64,000 bases of DNA. Source: Populus alba (Eukaryota; Streptophyta; Magnoliopsida; Malpighiales; Salicaceae). Location of the stretch: positions 3,596,001 through 3,660,000 of the forward strand of contig NC_133296.1 of assembly GCF_005239225.2 (NCBI RefSeq). The letters are read 5' to 3'. Both the position numbers and the translations under genes were made by a program. Position 1 is the stretch's first letter, and the number at the start of each line of letters is the position of its first letter. Below, piece after piece: positions 35,874 through 46,421 of this stretch. Below the pieces are notes generated by a model, which saw only the letters and a list, made by a program, of their open reading frames with translations, searched no databases and was not told the DNA's origin.

Positions 35874-38800
35874 ATGACAGAAACAATGGATTTTTATGAT
35901 CCTTATTACATCCATCCCTCAGATCACATCAATCACGCCATTGTCAACCAACTTTTGGAAGGTGATAATCATGCAACATGGAGCCGTGCCATGATGATGT
36001 CTCTGGAGGCCAAGAATAAGCTTGGTTTCATTGATGGCACATTAAAAGCACCTTCAGAGACAGATCCTAAATATAGAGCTTGGAGACGATGCAATCAGAT
36101 CGTAAAGTCATGGATCCTCAACTCCATCAGTCCATCCTTGACAAATACTGTAATCTTCTCTGATACTGCTGCTGATGTCTGGGCAGATCTCAGTGAGCGT
36201 TTCTCACAAGGAAATCTCTCACGCATATTTGAGCTCAAACGAGGGATCGTGGAACATCGTCAACAACAACAAACCATAGCAGCTTATTATTCAGCACTCA
36301 AGTCCTTTTGGGATGAATTAGGATCATACAATGATCCACCTTTATGTAACTGTGCAGGACTAAAACAGATTGCTGAAAGAGAAGAACATGAACGAATTTT
36401 CCAATTCCTCATGGGGCTGAATGATACGTATTCTGCTGTCCGTGGACAGATCCTGTTGATGCAGCCACTCCCTAACATCAGGAAGATATATTCACTCCTG
36501 CTTCAAGAGGAAAAACAACGGCAACTCACTGAAGCCACTGACAGCCCCATTCATGCCATGAATGTGAAAAGGAACACAAGGATCACAGAGAATAGACAAT
36601 CCACACGGCTACAAAACAGCAAGGGCAAATCTTTATTTTGCTCACACTGTGAGGGAGATACACACACAGTTGATCGTTGCTATTATATCATTGGATTTCC
36701 ACCAGGACATAAATTTCATGGCAAAGAAATCAAACCACCAAATCGACACAAACGGCTTGCAGTCAATAATGCCAGCAACGCAGTCAAACCCAACACAGCA
36801 GCAAGCGGACATCAGACCTTTCTTCAGTTTACAGAAGAGGAATACAATCAAATAAGGGCATTACTTGGTAAAAATCAGTTCTGTGGAAATGTGACAGGTA
36901 AACAAACTTCTAAATGTCATAAAACATGGATCATTGACAGCGGTGCTAGCGATCATATATCATCTTCCTCTCATTTACTATCTCAAACACCACGTCATGA
37001 TATTGTTCATTTACCTGATGGCTCACATTTAAAAACCTTATCAGTTGGTAATGCACAAGTTAATCAACACTTGTGCGTCAAGAATGTTCTCCACATACCA
37101 TCCTTTCAAGTTAATCTTCTCTCAGTCAGTAAACTCACCCGTGACCTAAATTGTATCATCACTTTCCATCCTAACTTCTGTATCTTGCAGGACCTGAACA
37201 CGATGAAGATGATTGGCCTGGGGAAGGAGCATAATGGCTTATACTATCTATCCGAGCACACTGCTATCAAGCCACCATCAAAAATTCAAGCCAACACCAT
37301 TTCCACCATCCCAGATTTATGGCACTGTCGCTTAGGACACCCCTCTGCTGCACCATTACAATTTTTATCTAAGACTATTCCTAATTTTTCTATTCATCAT
37401 CCTATGCATTGTGACATCTGCCCTATGGCAAAACAAACCAGACTACCTTTCAATATGAGTTCTATTTCCTCACATGCATCTTTTGATCTTATCCATTGTG
37501 ACATATGGGGTCCTCATCGCACACATACACACTCGGGTGCTCGATATTTTTTAACTATTGTAGACGATTACTCACGTTACACTTGGATCCATCTTATGAA
37601 GCTTAAATCTGAAACGCAAACCTTACTCAAGTCCTTTATTGCGTTTGTCAAAACACAATTTCAATGTAATGTTAAATGTGTGAGAGCAGACAATGGGAGT
37701 GAGTTTACTTCCATGCGACCCTTTTTCAATGATTTAGGAATTCTCTTTCAACACTCCTGTCCAGCCACACCACAACAAAATAGTGTCGTAGAGCGCAAGC
37801 ATCGTCATCTTTTAAACGTTGCTCGCGCTCTACGCTTCCAAGCTTGTTTGCCACTTCAATTTTGGGGGGAAAGTATACTCACTGCAGCCTATATCATCAA
37901 TCGCTTACCTACACCCATTCTTTCAAAAGCTTCACCATATGAGAAGCTGCACAATACCATACCTACATACCATCACATGAAGGTTTTTGGCTGTCTTTGT
38001 TATGCCACCACTATTACACCTTCACACAAATTTGATTCTAGAGCACGTAAATGTGTTTTTGTGGGTTATCCTTTGGGTCAAAAAGCATATCGCCTTTATG
38101 ATCTCTCAACTCACACATTCTTCTCTAGCCGAGATGTCACTTTCCATGAATCTATATTCCCCTTCTCTACTCAACTACAAGGCACACTGCCCGATCAGCC
38201 AAACACTTTCACCTCCAGCTTACCCTTATCAACTCCTATTCCCCCTCAAACACTATCCATTCCCTCCTCCAACGATGACACACTTTCCTCTCCTATGCTT
38301 TCTCCTCCCTCAAACCATGCTCTGCCATCATCTCCTATCAACATCCCTAGCCTTGTTGAGCCACCTTTATCACCACCTGTTTCCACATCGCCTACTCTCC
38401 CACGCCGAAGTACTCGAACCCATACCCGCCCCTCCCACCTCCAAGATTATCACTGCTTTCATGCCGCCTTGCTTCCCCCTGGCTCGTCATGTTCTCGTTC
38501 AGGTACTCACCATCCTTTATCTAAATTTGTTTCTTATGCTCATTTATCTCCATCTCACCGTGCTTTCATTACAAGCCTTTCTGCCCACAGTGAGCCTACA
38601 TCATTTGCACAGGCTGCCTCTGATCCCCGCTGGCAGGATGCCATGCAAGCTGAATTAACAGCTCTTGAACTGAACAATACCTGGATATTATGTCCCTTAC
38701 CAGCAGGTAAACGTGCCATTGGGAGCAGATGGGTTTATAAGCTTAAATATCACTCTGATGGCACCATCGACCGGTTCAAAGCTCGCCTCGTTGCCAAGGG

Positions 38801-40127
38801 TTACACACAATTGGAAGGACTTGACTACACAGACACCTTCTCCCCTGTTGCCAAGTTAGTTACTCTCAAATGCTTGCTTGATGTTGCTACTGTTCGTCAC
38901 TGGCCCTTACACCAACTCGACGTTCAAAATGCCTTCCTTCACGGTGATTTGAATGAAGAGGTTTACATGCAGCCTCCTCCTGGCCTTCCTCGTCAGGGGG
39001 CGAATATTGTGTGTCGGCTTCAGAAGTCCATTTACGGTTTAAAGCAGGCATCACGTAATTGGTTCTCAAAATTTTCCACAGCCATCAAGAGCTTTGGATT
39101 TCAACAATCCAAAGCAGATTACTCTCTGTTTACTAAGGTACAAGGGGCTTCCTTTACAGCAATACTACTCTACGTTGATGATATGATCATCACAGGAAAT
39201 GACACTACCACAGTTGAAAAACTGAAAAAGTTTCTTCACAACCATTTTCGAATTAAGGATTTGGGCAATCTCAAGTACTTCCTTGGAATTGAAGTTGCCT
39301 ACTCCAAACAAGGTATTGCCATCTCCCAACGTAAATACACTCTTGATATACTTAAAGATGCAGGTTTGATTGGGTCAAGACCAACTAAAATTCCAATGGA
39401 ACAAAACCAACGACTCACCCCTTCAGAAGGTGAACTGCTCAATGATCCATCACCATATCGACGCCTTGTCGGCCGTCTTCTATATCTCACCATCACAAGG
39501 CCAGACATTGCCTTCTCTGTACACGTTCTCAGCCAATTCATGCAGCAACCAAGGAAATCTCACTTGGATGCAGCTCACCGTGTCCTACGATATCTGAAGC
39601 AAGCACCAGGACAAGGCATTTTATTTCCATCACATGGAGAGTTACAGTTGAAAGGGTATTGTGATGCTGATTGGGCAAGTTGTCCAACAACCAGGCGATC
39701 TGTTACTGGCTTTTGTGTTTTCTTTGGAGGAGCTCCCATATCTTGGAAGAGTAAGAAACAGTCGGTGGTATCACGTTCTTCAGCAGAATCAAAATATAGA
39801 TCAATGGCATCACTTACCTGTGAGCTGGTTTGGCTTAAACAACTCCTATGTGATTTGCAGGTGCCACACTTGCAGCCAACCCTCCTGTACTGTGACAACC
39901 AAGCTGTATTACACATCGCAGCCAACCCCGTATTTCATGAACGCACAAAACATATCGAGATTGATTGTCATACTGTGCGTGAGAAAATACAATCAGGATT
40001 GATAAAGACCACTTATGTACCTTCAACACAGCAGATAGCAGATATATTCACAAAGCCTCTTGGTAGCCCGTTATTTCATAATCTGTTGCGCAAGCTGGGA
40101 ACCTTGGACATCCATGCTCCAGCTTGA
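35874..40127 (+). CDS. Copia gag-pol polyprotein, intact
   Basis: 1417 residues from the ATG at 35874. The frame is open further upstream into the LTR, but this is the first ATG after the primer-binding site. Order: gag (N-terminal WSRAMMMSLEAKNKLGFIDG), a CCHC zinc knuckle at about 36640-36680 (CSHCEGDTHTVDRC), protease DSGA at about 36937, a His/Cys pre-integrase motif, integrase catalytic Asp (HCDIWGP, about 37495), Asp (ADNGSEF) and Glu (VVERKH, about 37784), reverse transcriptase with YVDD at about 39173, and RNase H (YCDADWA, about 39658; YCDNQ, about 39890). The usual integrase-RT-RNaseH order of Ty1/copia. The RNase H segment reads SSAESKYRS where SSAEAEYRA is usual. No stop or frameshift is seen, so it may be autonomous. 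Confidence 0.95.
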   Translation: MTETMDFYDPYYIHPSDHINHAIVNQLLEGDNHATWSRAMMMSLEAKNKLGFIDGTLKAPSETDPKYRAWRRCNQIVKSWILNSISPSLTNTVIFSDTAADVWADLSERFSQGNLSRIFELKRGIVEHRQQQQTIAAYYSALKSFWDELGSYNDPPLCNCAGLKQIAEREEHERIFQFLMGLNDTYSAVRGQILLMQPLPNIRKIYSLLLQEEKQRQLTEATDSPIHAMNVKRNTRITENRQSTRLQNSKGKSLFCSHCEGDTHTVDRCYYIIGFPPGHKFHGKEIKPPNRHKRLAVNNASNAVKPNTAASGHQTFLQFTEEEYNQIRALLGKNQFCGNVTGKQTSKCHKTWIIDSGASDHISSSSHLLSQTPRHDIVHLPDGSHLKTLSVGNAQVNQHLCVKNVLHIPSFQVNLLSVSKLTRDLNCIITFHPNFCILQDLNTMKMIGLGKEHNGLYYLSEHTAIKPPSKIQANTISTIPDLWHCRLGHPSAAPLQFLSKTIPNFSIHHPMHCDICPMAKQTRLPFNMSSISSHASFDLIHCDIWGPHRTHTHSGARYFLTIVDDYSRYTWIHLMKLKSETQTLLKSFIAFVKTQFQCNVKCVRADNGSEFTSMRPFFNDLGILFQHSCPATPQQNSVVERKHRHLLNVARALRFQACLPLQFWGESILTAAYIINRLPTPILSKASPYEKLHNTIPTYHHMKVFGCLCYATTITPSHKFDSRARKCVFVGYPLGQKAYRLYDLSTHTFFSSRDVTFHESIFPFSTQLQGTLPDQPNTFTSSLPLSTPIPPQTLSIPSSNDDTLSSPMLSPPSNHALPSSPINIPSLVEPPLSPPVSTSPTLPRRSTRTHTRPSHLQDYHCFHAALLPPGSSCSRSGTHHPLSKFVSYAHLSPSHRAFITSLSAHSEPTSFAQAASDPRWQDAMQAELTALELNNTWILCPLPAGKRAIGSRWVYKLKYHSDGTIDRFKARLVAKGYTQLEGLDYTDTFSPVAKLVTLKCLLDVATVRHWPLHQLDVQNAFLHGDLNEEVYMQPPPGLPRQGANIVCRLQKSIYGLKQASRNWFSKFSTAIKSFGFQQSKADYSLFTKVQGASFTAILLYVDDMIITGNDTTTVEKLKKFLHNHFRIKDLGNLKYFLGIEVAYSKQGIAISQRKYTLDILKDAGLIGSRPTKIPMEQNQRLTPSEGELLNDPSPYRRLVGRLLYLTITRPDIAFSVHVLSQFMQQPRKSHLDAAHRVLRYLKQAPGQGILFPSHGELQLKGYCDADWASCPTTRRSVTGFCVFFGGAPISWKSKKQSVVSRSSAESKYRSMASLTCELVWLKQLLCDLQVPHLQPTLLYCDNQAVLHIAANPVFHERTKHIEIDCHTVREKIQSGLIKTTYVPSTQQIADIFTKPLGSPLFHNLLRKLGTLDIHAPA

Positions 40128-40134
40128 GGGGGCG

Positions 40135-40373
40135 TGTTAAGATTTGGAATCAAAACAATTAAAGCTTGATTTGTAAATCGTATCTTAGAGATTTAGTTTG
40201 ATTGTTATTGCTGTAATTAAGTCCTAAATATTAGTTGCTAGTCTGTCAGTTTACTTATTTAGACAAGAACTTTCCTATATAAACTATGTATACGGAGTGT
40301 AGCAAATACATTGAATAATAAGTCTGCCCTGCTATTCTTCAAACTTCCTCTGTCAATTTTCTTGCTTTCTTTA
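40135..40373 (+). repeat. 3' LTR of copia element 1
   Basis: 239 bp, one mismatch to the 5' LTR; followed by the TAAGT duplication. Confidence 0.95.
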
Positions 40374-40849
40374 TAAGTTGTTTTTTATTTGAAAATATAT
40401 TAAATTTATTTTTTTTATTTTTTAAAAATTATTTTTGATACTAAAAAAAAATAAAAAAAATATTATAAATCCAGAAGGGATCAAACATGAATTGGTATAT
40501 ATATTTTTATTTCTAGTATTGAAATCAGGAAAAATAATTATAATATTGTCAATAACAAAATATATATTTCGGGGAAGAGACGCTATAAGCTTTGCAGCCA
40601 GAAAATCGGGATACAGGTGATGATTCAAATTGGGACCACTGAGAAGAAATAGCTAGGTCAAAAGTTATCCTCGCAGAGCAATGAGCTTTGTATTCAGATA
40701 TATAATCCTTGTGCTCCACGTTAGATTTGTGGCCGTCCTCTTGTAAGAGAAAAGGAAGACCGGTTCTGGTTTCCAAGCTATTTAATGGCAGTGAACTCCC
40801 TAGCTATTTGTGGAAGGACGAAAGAGACTTAATATATAGAGAAAAAAAA

Positions 40850-40970
40850 AGAGTAACATCAAAGTTGAAAATTGGAAAGCTTCATTCTGTCGATATTTGT
40901 ATTATCATTCCATTGATAATTAATTTACCAACAAAATAAGAGTAACATCAAAGTTGAAAATTGGAAAGCT
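40850..40970 (+). repeat. 32-bp direct repeat flanking a 57-bp insert
   Basis: AGAGTAACATCAAAGTTGAA and the following 12 bases occur at 40850-40881 and again at 40939-40970. B2 has a single copy (about 46200-46231). The 57 bp between (40882-40938) resembles 41555-41610 just downstream (ATTTGTAYTATCATTYYATT, then TTTACCAAC). This looks like filler DNA copied from nearby during break repair. Confidence 0.7.
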
Positions 40971-41175
40971 GGAGGAGCTAAAATTCAGCCATTATTTCCA
41001 GGAAACTTCCTGCTCTGTGTCGGCTGCAATGTTGAATTTTTGCAGCCATTCAACTACCAAGAATGGTTTAATTCAAGTATTTAGGCTCATATTAATAGAT
41101 AAATTATTGATTCACGCACCAAGATTGCATAAATAAGTCCAAAGAGTAGGTTTTAATCTCAAAATCAATTCCCAA

Positions 41176-41469
41176 ATGAACAAAATTTCAAACTTGATAG
41201 TGTTCATGTCACTTCACGGACTAGCAATGCTATCCCCTCCCGCTAGTGCCATGCACAAGGTTCAGGCCTCTGATACGGCTGATCAGCAGGCAGCATTGGA
41301 AACAACTTCCAGTAGGAACTGGGATTTTCCTCGAAAACTCAAGGTAGCATACCCACCGGAAAACATGATAGGAAATGACAGATATTATACAGCGGAAAAA
41401 TTGAAATGTATGAAAGCACTTTATCCTCTTCTTTCCTTAATTTTGCAGGTAAACCATCAAAATTTCTAG
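41176..41469 (+). CDS. Small secreted peptide precursor, family B copy 1
   Basis: Open for 97 codons. A signal peptide of about 25 residues (MNKISNLIVFMSLHGLAMLS, PPASA) is followed by an acidic/polar region and the segment RNWDFPRKLKVAYPPENM. Identical to B2 through Pro-Pro-Glu-Asn-Met, then I-GNDR-YYTA (B2: R-GNDK-YYTA). In B2 the next codon is TAA. Here it is GAA, and the frame runs on through sequence that looks like an intron in both copies (ending TTTTGCAG/GTAAAC). The true product may therefore be 73 residues, a spliced form, or this read-through form. No family recognised. Lies just downstream of the copia element in the duplicated block. Confidence 0.6.
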   Translation: MNKISNLIVFMSLHGLAMLSPPASAMHKVQASDTADQQAALETTSSRNWDFPRKLKVAYPPENMIGNDRYYTAEKLKCMKALYPLLSLILQVNHQNF

Positions 41470-41524
41470 TCCAGAACATTTCTAGGGTGCCATCAATATG
41501 TTATTGTGGCGATAGTTTATCATT

Positions 41525-42600
41525 GTCATAATCTTTAGATTTATTGATGGAATTTTTTATTAGTATTTGTACTATCATTTTATTGGTAATTATTTTACCA
41601 ACGAAATCAACGATATAAATGATTTATCAGTAAATCTTTAATCGGTAATTTTTTTTTATTGATAATAAAAAAAATATTATTACCAATGGATTTACTGACG
41701 GAAAAGATACGCAAAAAAAAATATCCACTTTATTCCGTCGGTATTTTCCTCAGAAAAATATTGTATGTAATTCATTTTACAAAACTATAAAACTATTAAA
41801 TTAATATAAATCAACACTTTATAATACTCAAAACATTTGCAAAAAAAAAAAAGAAAGAAGAATATCATTTGAAAAAAAATCCTACAACAATATTCATACA
41901 ATTATTAAGAACAAAAACAATTAAAAATAAAACAAATATAGTAAGAAAAAAAAACATAAAAGAAGAAGAAGAAAAAAAAAAATCTTACCTTAAAGTGGTT
42001 GCAAATGAAGCTAAGAAGATAAAAAAAAATTCATAAAATATATTAATTAAAAAAAATGAGAAAAAAAAGAAGAAAAGAAAAGAATACATACCTCAGCATG
42101 GAGGTATAATTTTTAAACCCGACCCGGTTGTTGACACGGTCTAATGATTGGGTCACGGAAAAAAATAAACCGTAAGATCAAAATATGCTTAATAGTTGAG
42201 TTAATGACTCGCAAAAGAAATCCAACAATCAACAAGCATACAGAACAATAAGTTTATAGGTTTATTATATAAAATGAACTGTGTTTTTATTTTCTTTCCC
42301 TTAATATTATGTTAGTTTCTTATTGAGATCTGAACTGTTGGGTCAAGAACGTTTAGAAACTTTTTTTTTATTAAATATCCCAGTTGAACAAGATTAACTC
42401 TACCATTATTAATTAACAACATTCTAAAAAATGCGGAAAAATACTTTAGCTTTTTCAATGTCTTTTATGCATCAGTGTTTCATTGTGCATTGTACAGTGA
42501 AACTCTTAGCTATCCTTTTTTTTTTTTTTATTATGCCTTTATGAATTATTTTTTTTCCCTTTTTCTTTGTGTTTTTTTTTAATGAATTTTTTTGTTTAAT
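41525..42600. other. AT-rich transposon debris
   Basis: At 41525 the sequence leaves homology with the B2 locus. 41530-41760 has CGGTAATTTTTTTTTATTGA facing AATATTATTACCAATGG and later TTCCGTCGGTATTTTCC. Such 'ccgacgga / ttaccga' words recall degenerate CACTA-type ends, not provable here. The rest is A-rich low-complexity sequence with the dispersed GGGTTTGACGGGTTAACC-like motif beginning near 42110. Confidence 0.45.
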
Positions 42601-44150
42601 TTAGTTTGTTAATGTGAACTTTTTTTTTTATTTAATTATCAGATTTTCATGATACAGATCTTAGGTTTGACGGATTAACCTGGTTTGACGAGTTAACCCG
42701 GAATTTTTTTTTCTTTTTAATTAATTTTTTTGTTTAGTTTAGTTTGTTAATGTTAAATTTCTTTTTATTTAATTATTAGACTTTCATGACACATATCTCA
42801 AGATTGACGGGTTAACCCAGTTAATTCATATTTTTTTTCTTTTTCTTCATTAGTTTTTTTCTTCCTGTTGGTTTTTTTTCTTTGTTTTTTTTTAATTAAT
42901 TTATTTAATTATCACACTTTTATGACACGACCTTGTTGTCAGACCCACATCCAAGGCTCTTGGATTTGGTGTTGCAGCCAGAGTCACTTAAACTTGAGTT
43001 ATGTAAATTTAATATTATAATTATTATTCTTGGGTCAAGCATTGGAGCTAGACCCAAGGCTCTTGAGTATATCTTTACAAAAAAACCGAACACTCTTAGA
43101 TCTTAGCCGTTTTTTATATTTTTATGTAAGAAAAAAAAAATTAACCTGTGGCGTATGCCTTTGTTCCCCCCCCCCTTTTTAAGCCTTTTATTGTGGACTG
43201 CTTCATGCAGTCCACAATAAAAAAGTTGATGCTTTTAGTTTTTGTTTTCTATAGTTTCTTAATATTAAATTTTTTTTCTGTTTAATTATTAGACTTTCAT
43301 GACATGGATCCCGGGTTTGACGAGTTAACCCAGTTGATTCAGATTTTTTTTCTTTTTCTTCATTAGTTTTTTTCTTCCTCTAGGTTTTTTTTTCTTTGTT
43401 TTTTCCTTTTTAATTAATCTTTTTTTTTAATTTAGTTCATTAATATGAAATCTTTTTTTTATTTAGTTATCACACTTCCATGACACGAATCTCAAGTTTG
43501 ACGGGTTAATCTAGTTGATTTAGATTTTCTTTTCTTTTTCCTCATTAGTAAAAGGCTGATGTCTTTTGTTTTTTTTTTTATTTTTAATTAATTGTTTTTG
43601 TTTAATTTAGTTTGTAATGTTTTTTTTTTTCTATTTAGTTATCAAACTTTTATGACACGGATCTTGGGTTTGACGAGTAACCTGGTTTGACGGGTTAGCC
43701 CAATTAATTCTAGGTTAACTTGTTAATTTTTTTTTTTATTTAGTTATCAAACTTTCACGACACAAATCCAAAGTTTAATAGGTTAACCTGGTTTAAAGGG
43801 TTAACCCAGTTAATTCAGATTCTTTTTTTTTTTTCTTCATTAACTTTTTTCTTTCTATTGATTTTTTTAATTAATTTATTTAATTATCATATTTTTATAA
43901 TATGACCTTACAGCCAGACGCACATCCAAGGCTATTGGGTCTGGTATTGCAGCCAGACCCACTTAAACTTGGATCATGCAAGTTTAATGTTATTATTAAT
44001 ATTATAAATATTACTCTTGGATCAGATGTTGCAGCCAAACCCAAGACTCTTGGGTATAGCTTTGCAGAAAAACTTAATACTTTTAAATCTTAATTTTTTT
44101 TTTAATATTTTTTATGTAAAAAAAATTAATTCCTGACATCGCGCGGGTCA
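42600..44150. repeat. Irregular repeat array with 'TTGACGGGTTAACCCAG' units
   Basis: At least seven related units start with a T-rich stretch, then ATTATCA(A)ACTTTCATGACAC, a GATC..GGGTTTGAC phrase and GGGTTAACCCAGTTAATTCA. Starts are near 42637, 42770, 42903, 43285, 43462, 43637, 43741 and 43880. Two of them (42903 and 43880) continue into a long extra module with CACATCCAAGGCTCTTGG and GTTGCAGCCAGACCCACTTA, so the order is higher-level (short units punctuated by a long module). Non-coding, function unknown. Confidence 0.7.
43186..43222. repeat. Perfect 16-bp hairpin inside the repeat array
   Basis: TTTTATTGTGGACTGC, loop TTCAT, then GCAGTCCACAATAAAA: a perfect 16-bp stem with a 5-nt loop, preceded by a run of ten C. 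Confidence 0.85.
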
Positions 44151-44339
44151 TCTAACTATTACTTATGTAAAATGTGTGGATAATCAGGTTCTTAAATATG
44201 GTTTCATGTTTGTATGACGATAATATAATATTTACAAGAAATGTATGGTTTACAGTGAAGTGGTTGTGTGAACAAAAGTTCTCTTATTAAAAAAATAAAG
44301 CAAATGGTATAAACTCTTCATCAAAACGCAGGAAACTGT

Positions 44340-45308
44340 GGGAAGTACTATTTTATTATTTTATATGAGCATTTTAAATTAAATTTATACTAAATCATGT
44401 TTTTAATAGAATTAAATGTGTAATCAGTTATATTTGCTTAATTTTCAGGTAATTAAATTCATTTCTACAAACATATCAACAAAGAAATTGGCTAGCCAGT
44501 ACAAAGAGCAATTTGACAACTTGCTAGTCAACTACAATAGTTTGAAGGGATGACTTCAAAAAGCCTTGCAACAATAATAGAGGCACGTTGGGCTGGCTAT
44601 TTCAGCTTTTCCAGCCAGCGCTTTTTTTTGACAATAATAATTTCTTACCACCCACGGACCTGGGCTCCTTTAAAAATATGCCATGCTAAATAACGCGTCT
44701 TTGAAAGACCAAAAGAAGTCAGTTTCTGTGTACATAAATTTTAGCTTATGTAAAAGATTTAATATCTTGTGTTTAACACATATAACTCACAATATGGAGC
44801 TTTGTCCTCTTAAAAAAGAAAAGTTAATTAAATTTCCAAAAGACGTTTTGTAATTTTTATAACATTTACATACAAAAATCTCAGTTGGATGTTAATTTGA
44901 GCTTATATAACAAGAATTGTAATAAGTTTTGGTTCCTCGATGAACTGGATGTCACAATATGATCAGGTTAAGTAGTTTAGGCTAAATTTTATATGATGAC
45001 AAGTTGTGTTCATTATCTAAAATATTTTTTTATATTTACAGGTTTTCTAGATTTCTTAAAAAATATTTGGTAATAACATGCTAAAGTAAATAGAATTATG
45101 TATTATTTATATGTTGTATCATATGTCATGTTTCCATCGGAATGTGAAAACATCTCACCAACTAAAAGGAACGCCGTTGGTCGACTGAAGGAACCGGATA
45201 TGTTACACACCTTCAAAGTCTTCTACCTGTCTTGTACAAATAGCAGACATACACAAATGGGTTTCTTCACAGCATACACACTCTCTACCCATCCATCGCC
45301 ACATAACA
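44340..45308 (+). repeat. Duplicated upstream region of peptide gene A2
   Basis: 44440-44720 is homologous to 32870-33075 and 49120-49305. 45020-45300 matches the promoter region of A1 and the truncated copy (CCGTTGGTCGACTGAAGGAA, CTTCAAAGTCTTCTACCTGT). The TATA position reads TACAAATA (45235-45242) instead of TATAAATA. Between these the sequence is specific to this copy. Confidence 0.65.
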
Positions 45309-45563
45309 ATGCAGGTTCTTTCTTCCATATTGTTAGCGATTTTGGTGCTTTTCGGAGCTTTTGGACCCGGTGCAAGAACTTGCTTTGCCGTCCGATATGT
45401 CAATAAAATGGAGCATTCAAGAATCGGATTGCGTGCGTTCGAGAAGAGGAGAATTCCCGCGCATCGGCTATCTCCTCCTGATCCCAACAGAATGCGCAGT
45501 CAATTCGTACCACCACAACGTCCACCACAACAACGTCCACCACCACCTAGAACCATATATTAA
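45309..45563 (+). CDS. Small secreted peptide precursor, family A copy 2 (Pro-rich tail)
   Basis: 84 residues. Signal peptide (MQVLSSILLAILVLFGAFGP ...) and core (VRYVNKMEHSRIGLRAFEKR) are nearly identical to A1 and A3. The tail after Lys-Arg differs strongly: RIPAHRLSPPDPNRMRSQ, then a Pro/Gln-rich run (VPPQRPPQQRPPPPRTIY) built from repeats of CCACCACAACGTCCACCACA-like sequence. It keeps PDPN at the equivalent position. Promoter TATA box has a T-to-C change. B2 follows 0.86 kb downstream on the same strand. Family unknown; secretion inferred from the signal peptide. Confidence 0.7.
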   Translation: MQVLSSILLAILVLFGAFGPGARTCFAVRYVNKMEHSRIGLRAFEKRRIPAHRLSPPDPNRMRSQFVPPQRPPQQRPPPPRTIY

Positions 45564-46421
45564 GATCGATCTAAATCGTCTTTCCTCCATTTTCTTAGAG
45601 GGGTTCTTGTGATTTCTAGTTCTTTACTAGGTTTGATCTCCTAATGTTTCGTTTTTGTATTAATTCTCAGCTGTTTAATTTCCTTGCTATCCTATATATC
45701 TTGAATAATATATCATAAGCAAATGCCTCTTTCCTTTTATTACACGTTTCAATTTCTTTGTTCTTTTTAAGGAAGTAATAGCGAAACTCAAACGAAAAAA
45801 AGATCTATTTATGTTTTACAAGAGTGAGTGCCAACTGCCAACGAAGTAGATATACATTCACTGATTAAAATCTAGAACTTCCACATGTGATTCGTTTGCA
45901 TCACCAGGCCAACTGTACAGAGAGTTATTATCAAACAGATCATGTTACAAAATGCAAATCTTAATCCTTAGAGAAAATAGCCATGCTAAAACGAAGAAAC
46001 CTCATCAAGAGAAGATACGCTATAATCTCTATCCATTTTAGGTTGATGTTTGTAAGAGGTTAATTTAGTAGCTTCAATTTTGTTTTGTCTACTACAAGAA
46101 AAGGAAGAACGATTCTGGTTTCCAAGCTATATATGTAATGGCAGTGAACTCCCTAGCTATTTGTGGAAGGACAAAAGAAACTGTAATATTTGGAAAAACA
46201 GAGTAACATTAAAGTTGAAAATTGGAAAGCTGGAGGAGCGAAAATTCAACCATCATTTCCTGGAAACTTCCTCTCTGTGTCGGCTGCAATGTTGATTTTT
46301 TGCAGCCATTCAACTACCAAGAATGGTTTAATTCAAGTATTTAGGCTCATATTAATAGATAAATTATTGATTGCGTAAATAAGTTCAAAGAGTAGGTTTT
46401 GATCTCAAAATCAATTCCCAA
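45564..46421. repeat. A2 3' flank and B2 upstream region
   Basis: 45565-46010 matches the A1 and A3 3' flanks (TTTCCTCCATTTTCTTAGAG, GCCAACTGTACAGAGGGTTA-like). 46080-46421 matches 40735-41175 upstream of B1. It shows the undisturbed A-to-B spacing, which in the other unit is split by the copia insertion. Confidence 0.65.

Larger units (their letters stand above)
35572..40373 (+). mobile_element. Ty1/copia LTR retrotransposon, young and apparently intact
   Basis: Two 239-bp LTRs (35572-35810 and 40135-40373) differ at one site (T at 35739, G at 40302). Flanking TAAGT duplications lie at 35567-35571 and 40374-40378. The primer-binding site TGGTATCAGAGC follows the 5' LTR directly, and a polypurine GAGGGGGCG precedes the 3' LTR. 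LTRs begin TG and end TA rather than CA. One uninterrupted gag-pol frame lies inside. It is inserted between the truncated A gene and B1, in the duplicated peptide block. Confidence 0.97.

Noticed and set aside
37987..38658. 223-codon frame overlapping copia element 1
   Set aside because: Shadow of the intact gag-pol frame; leucine/histidine/proline-rich with no motif.
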